A DNA stretch of 64,000 nt, taken from NCBI GenBank assembly GCA_934675625.1, contig CAKURH010000001.1, positions 37,216 to 101,215 of the forward strand, read 5' to 3'. Source of the DNA: an uncultured Kiritimatiellota bacterium. GTDB lineage: Bacteria > Verrucomicrobiota > Kiritimatiellia > RFP12 > UBA1067. Positions 62,601 through 64,000 of this stretch are shown here, piece by piece; positions within the stretch are counted from its first letter, which is position 1; each line of letters begins with the position of its first letter. Below the pieces are notes generated by a model. It was not told the DNA's origin. It saw only the letters and a program-made list of their open reading frames with translations, and made no database searches. Made by a program: the position numbers and the translations under genes.

Positions 62601-63263
62601 CTCCTTGACCAGGGGGTGATTCGGCTGGACGGGCAGGATGCCACGCGACAGGCGAAGGTTACGGACTATGACGGCCATCTGCTGATGGTGGCACCGCGCG
62701 AGGCCGTTCCGTTCACGGCTCTGGCTTATGATCGCGGCGTGCGCGCGGGAGGCCTTTGGTACGGCGAAGTCATCGCGTTCGGGCAAACGAATACGACGGA
62801 GGTCGCGAGCTTCATCCAGCAGCAGCTCCGCCACAAGTGGTTCGGAAACGTCGCGGAACCCGTCTGGACGAATGCGGTGTCCTCGCTGTTGGCGCAGATG
62901 GGGGCGACGCTGGACTTCAGGAATCGCCCGGTCGTCTCGGTCGCGAAGCTCGCGGGCGCGGGGACGATTCGCCTTGGTGCCGCCATCAACGTGTCCAGCC
63001 TCGAACTGTCCGGCGCGCTGACGGTGGACGGCACGGTGGCGTTCGCGCCGGAAGGATGCGTCACCTACACGGGAGCGGATCTGCCGATGCGTGGCGGCAC
63101 GTCCGTGAAGCTTCTTGAGGCCGAGGCGTTCGAGGGCGTGGAGAGCCTCGGCGCATGGACGTTTGACGGCCTGCCGACGAACCGACTCTACCGGTTGCGC
63201 GTTGAGGGAAATGTCCTGTACCTTGACTGCGTGAAGCGAGGCTTGGCGGTCATCATCCGATAG
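59658..63263 (+). CDS. Large surface protein with three LamG-like repeats and RGxxxIIR tail
   Basis: 1,201 residues from ATG 59658 (RBS AAAGGA); longer frames upstream lie inside the previous gene. Signal peptide with core VVTALAAGLFCSALA. Three repeats of ~290 residues start with a FDA/VDA motif (WVHFDASATDSY ~229; CAWFDANMAASLV ~554; LYHVDATDVASLV ~835), continue with 'W-x-D-x-x-x-G' (KWGDLSGNG, EWRDVRYDG, RWLDVRRNG) and end with GGIRVGEFIVY, GGIRVGEMILY, GGLWYGEVIAF plus a KKWLP/KRWLG/HKWFG helix. Between them are autotransporter-associated-strand phrases (VKTGAGTLAV, VKRGAGTVTL). Ends VKRGLAVIIR. Probably binds glycans at the cell surface. Confidence 0.75.
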   Translation: MKAIKIRGVKPQTMKRTVVTALAAGLFCSALATDYVWVNEVGGGASQSWDAPSSWKVGDAVADGYPQTLADRADLSLRPRGGAQDVGLPRGDLEIGSLVGTVQHMLHFPFGVANVRVGDPTGFRGLWNLTSTSGRAETFVTLDSAAETAQPTFGAVLSENARVNVRVADGRSGRVGALYGGGQIAKTGAGRLAVGPVASADRARLFAAEGDVTLEGHDSTTDGRLPIGGAWVHFDASATDSYLETEARADGRTYVTKWGDLSGNGHHATKSDNPYVESAPFVNAVRRPNGLNLMDFGSWVNDKSEDRGPSCGIQFEGSNQNHELFIVFEDTSANSCGYFFGEKGGAYLTYARHQGGNIFHQDDGTATEDYVRAGAITLDGVRVADGAKTPLGTWDVAADAPRLRVLSVGIDASVETIKGAVCQIAADRGVRRAGGIRVGEFIVYTNSFTHAERLRVVRYLKKKWLPVETSDERTDLGTLNLKASATQGVEVPAGREAQVGYLRAKAGSFVKTGAGTLAVDRFDLGVSTVDVREGAVALRPVFPAADDTKPADAPCAWFDANMAASLVEATGEVVEWRDVRYDGTSVTLAAKAAGSGIASLAEGPDATLKTVAFDGGMSLSAAQDKTRDGFIVVQIGGDETRAVNVFGGADFKRPSNLKYLLSGTYEAGVASMGARWHVNGRLLDPHDGGQETVFTRGDWYVVSFAADAARTVDSFANDGAGNAGGIRVGEMILYDRALTETERRQTEAYLMKRWLGRTSPTACAALPTLAYAETCAVVIDTDSDMDVPCPTGGNGTLVKRGAGTVTLPRLYDGDMRSFAVEAGTLALDFGDPGHEALYHVDATDVASLVAAEEMRADGSVQTNVTRWLDVRRNGAAGVSLKGTSALAVADPTYATVETRTGVSRPVVRLGAYRTGSAFQGADAAAISFGTADVREIHVVFGDVNSGDGNHKGFILGDSAHYPFARGWDGQLGSDAENAYAELLDQGVIRLDGQDATRQAKVTDYDGHLLMVAPREAVPFTALAYDRGVRAGGLWYGEVIAFGQTNTTEVASFIQQQLRHKWFGNVAEPVWTNAVSSLLAQMGATLDFRNRPVVSVAKLAGAGTIRLGAAINVSSLELSGALTVDGTVAFAPEGCVTYTGADLPMRGGTSVKLLEAEAFEGVESLGAWTFDGLPTNRLYRLRVEGNVLYLDCVKRGLAVIIR

Positions 63264-63292
63264 CCCGATAGCGCCCCTCGCATTTAGGCGAG

Positions 63293-63318
63293 CCCCCGCA
63301 TTTAGATAAATGCGGGGG
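63293..63318 (+). terminator. Perfect 12-bp hairpin after the surface-protein gene
   Basis: CCCCCGCATTTA (63293-63304), GA, TAAATGCGGGGG (63307-63318). It follows the stop by 30 bp and is followed by TTCGTCATT, a poor T-tract. A shorter related hairpin CTCGCATTTAGGCGAG lies just before it. Works as a terminator or as a 3' RNA stabiliser. Confidence 0.6.
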
Positions 63319-63336
63319 TTCGTCATTGACGGGGCG

Positions 63337-63350
63337 TGGGGACAGACCTC
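63337..63350 (+). repeat. GGGGACAG element (imperfect)
   Basis: TGGGGACAGACCTC; same core as the palindromes at 63864-63902, 37848 and 35891, here with an imperfect right half. Confidence 0.5.
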
Positions 63351-63399
63351 CGTTCGGGTGACTGAAAGCGCTGAAAGTTCGGCGTCGCATTGACACAAG

Positions 63400-63618
63400 A
63401 AGGACTATGCCGATTTCCGTGAAATCAGTATGGCGGAGGTCTTTCGCAATGCCATTGAAATGTACATTCGCATTCATGTTGTCGACGAGGCGACGCTGAC
63501 GCGGAGAAACAAGTGGCAGCCTCCTGTCTGCCGCAGCACCGGGCTTCGGCAGGATCCGTTTGCCGATGACGATTGGCGTGAGAAACTGTATCTCGAACGT
63601 GGTCAGGAGGGCGCATGA
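63400..63618 (+). pseudogene. Remnant of a ribbon-helix-helix antitoxin (VapB-like)
   Basis: From about 63400, KKDYADFREISMAEVFRNAIEMYIRI has the ribbon-helix-helix pattern (strand, then 'S-x-A-E-V-x-R-x-A-I-x-x-Y'). A stop at 63391 precedes it and no start codon lies before the strand; ATG 63430 would cut off the DNA-binding strand. The C-terminus (DPFADDDWREKLYLERGQEGA) has the usual toxin-binding tail, and the stop overlaps an ATG (63615) as in working TA operons. Confidence 0.5.
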
Positions 63619-63846
63619 TATCGAGGAAATCCCGTCTGGTCTGTCGTGGATGTGCCGCAGAATGGATGGGCGATGCGCGCGGTCTGGCAGCGGGTGGCCC
63701 GTCCAGGTTTCGCTAGACGGCGCATCCATGATTTGCGCTTGGCCTTTACGCTCAAGTATTCGGGGGTCACGGAATTCTACACCCGCAACGTCAAGGACTT
63801 TGCCGATGTCGGCTTTGCGAAACTTGAGAATCCCTTTGTCGCGTGA
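63619..63846 (+). pseudogene. C-terminal half of a PIN-domain toxin (VapC-like)
   Basis: In frame from 63619: RGNPVWSVVDVPQN, then RRRIHDLRLAFTLKYSGVTEFYTRNVKDFADVGFAKLENPFVA. HD-x-R-x-A and TRN-x-x-DF are the conserved C-terminal PIN-domain positions of VapC toxins. The N-terminal half with the first Asp is missing: the coupled ATG at 63615 leads into another frame that ends at a TAG after 33 codons. A decayed toxin gene. Confidence 0.6.
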
Positions 63847-63863
63847 AACATTAAAAGAGTCGT

Positions 63864-63902
63864 GGGGACAGGCCCCGGTAAGGCGGGGGACAGGCCCCCG
63901 CC
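63864..63902 (+). repeat. Two GGGGACAG palindromes
   Basis: GGGGACAGGCCCC (63864-63876) and a longer one with stem GGCGGGGG/CCCCCGCC around ACAGG (63882-63902), six bases apart. The second shares its core and stem with the in-gene palindrome at 37848. Confidence 0.7.
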
Positions 63903-63923
63903 TTTGCGGGGTGGGGCGGTTTT

Positions 63924-63932
63924 TGCTATAAC
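63924..63932 (+). promoter_or_regulatory. Extended -10 promoter of a gene beyond the window
   Basis: TGCTATAAC after a T-run (GGTTTTTGC), like the promoter at 5268 (TTTTTGCTATGCT). No coding region follows before the window ends at 64000. Confidence 0.4.
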
Positions 63933-64000
63933 CCGAGTTTGCCAGTTGGCTGACTGACTAATCTTCAAAATGTTGCGTACCCTATTGACTGAAGTGAACC

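Noticed and set aside
63264..64000. tRNA or other structured RNA in the right-hand gap
   Set aside because: The hairpins there are simple palindromes; no cloverleaf, T-loop or anticodon arm could be found.

Overview
The window is a GC-rich, densely coding stretch of bacterial chromosome with nearly every gene on the + strand. The gene content is typical of a gut or rumen member of the PVC group, most likely Kiritimatiellae (Verrucomicrobiota). It includes many exported glycoside hydrolases of odd architecture, secreted sulfatase-modifying-factor-like proteins, a large surface protein with LamG-like repeats, SecG, an alginate-export-like porin and short-motif intergenic repeats. The phylum is an inference from gene content; there is no rRNA or other strict marker here. 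I saw no tRNA, rRNA or CRISPR.

Layout. 1-1636: two lower-GC genes of unknown function. 1700-18428: a polysaccharide-degradation island with a six-hairpin glycosidase, folC, a broken GH16-like remnant, a clan-A glycosidase, two tandem secreted FGE-like proteins, a GH106-like rhamnosidase, a nucleoside hydrolase-GH2 fusion and a DUF4832-like enzyme. 18560-25195: fucO (lactaldehyde reductase), a sugar mutarotase, rimO, an amidohydrolase, an acyl-CoA synthetase and an XRE-cupin regulator. 25244-32751: purL, a sugar transporter with galactokinase, and a secreted FecR-like protein. 32862-41452: a tightly overlapping run of PPIase, dut, YibE/F-like, a DUF192-DsbD fusion, a HAD-like protein, a nuclease/phosphatase, a porin and a HAD phosphatase. 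41492-47571: ABC ATPase, MgtC, secG, epimerase, a secreted coiled-coil protein, plsC and gpmI. 47576-52130: a divergent GntR/LacI-type regulator facing an MFS-dehydrogenase-Gfo/Idh/MocA operon, with a palindromic operator candidate between them. 52131-52819: a gene-free, repeat-filled gap. 52820-63263: a quinone oxidoreductase, a giant multimodular carbohydrate-active gene broken by one stop and one frameshift, and a 1,201-residue surface protein. 63264-64000: a decayed VapBC-like module among GGGGACAG palindromes.

How it fits together. Exported glycosidases, esterase and rhamnosidase-like enzymes would depolymerise a branched, acetylated, rhamnose- or fucose-containing glycan. A mutarotase, FHS-type transporter, galactokinase and lactaldehyde reductase would take up and process the released sugars.

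The most distinctive signals are: (i) several tandem arrays of 7-9 bp units, each with a different unit sequence, several of them built as two inverted arms, placed at gene junctions; (ii) GGGGACAG palindromes, two of them inside intact genes; (iii) recurrent extended -10 promoters (TGGTATAAT), four of which sit so close to the start codon that the transcripts should be leaderless; (iv) unusual fusions; (v) a shared C-terminal tail RGxxxIIR on two exported proteins.
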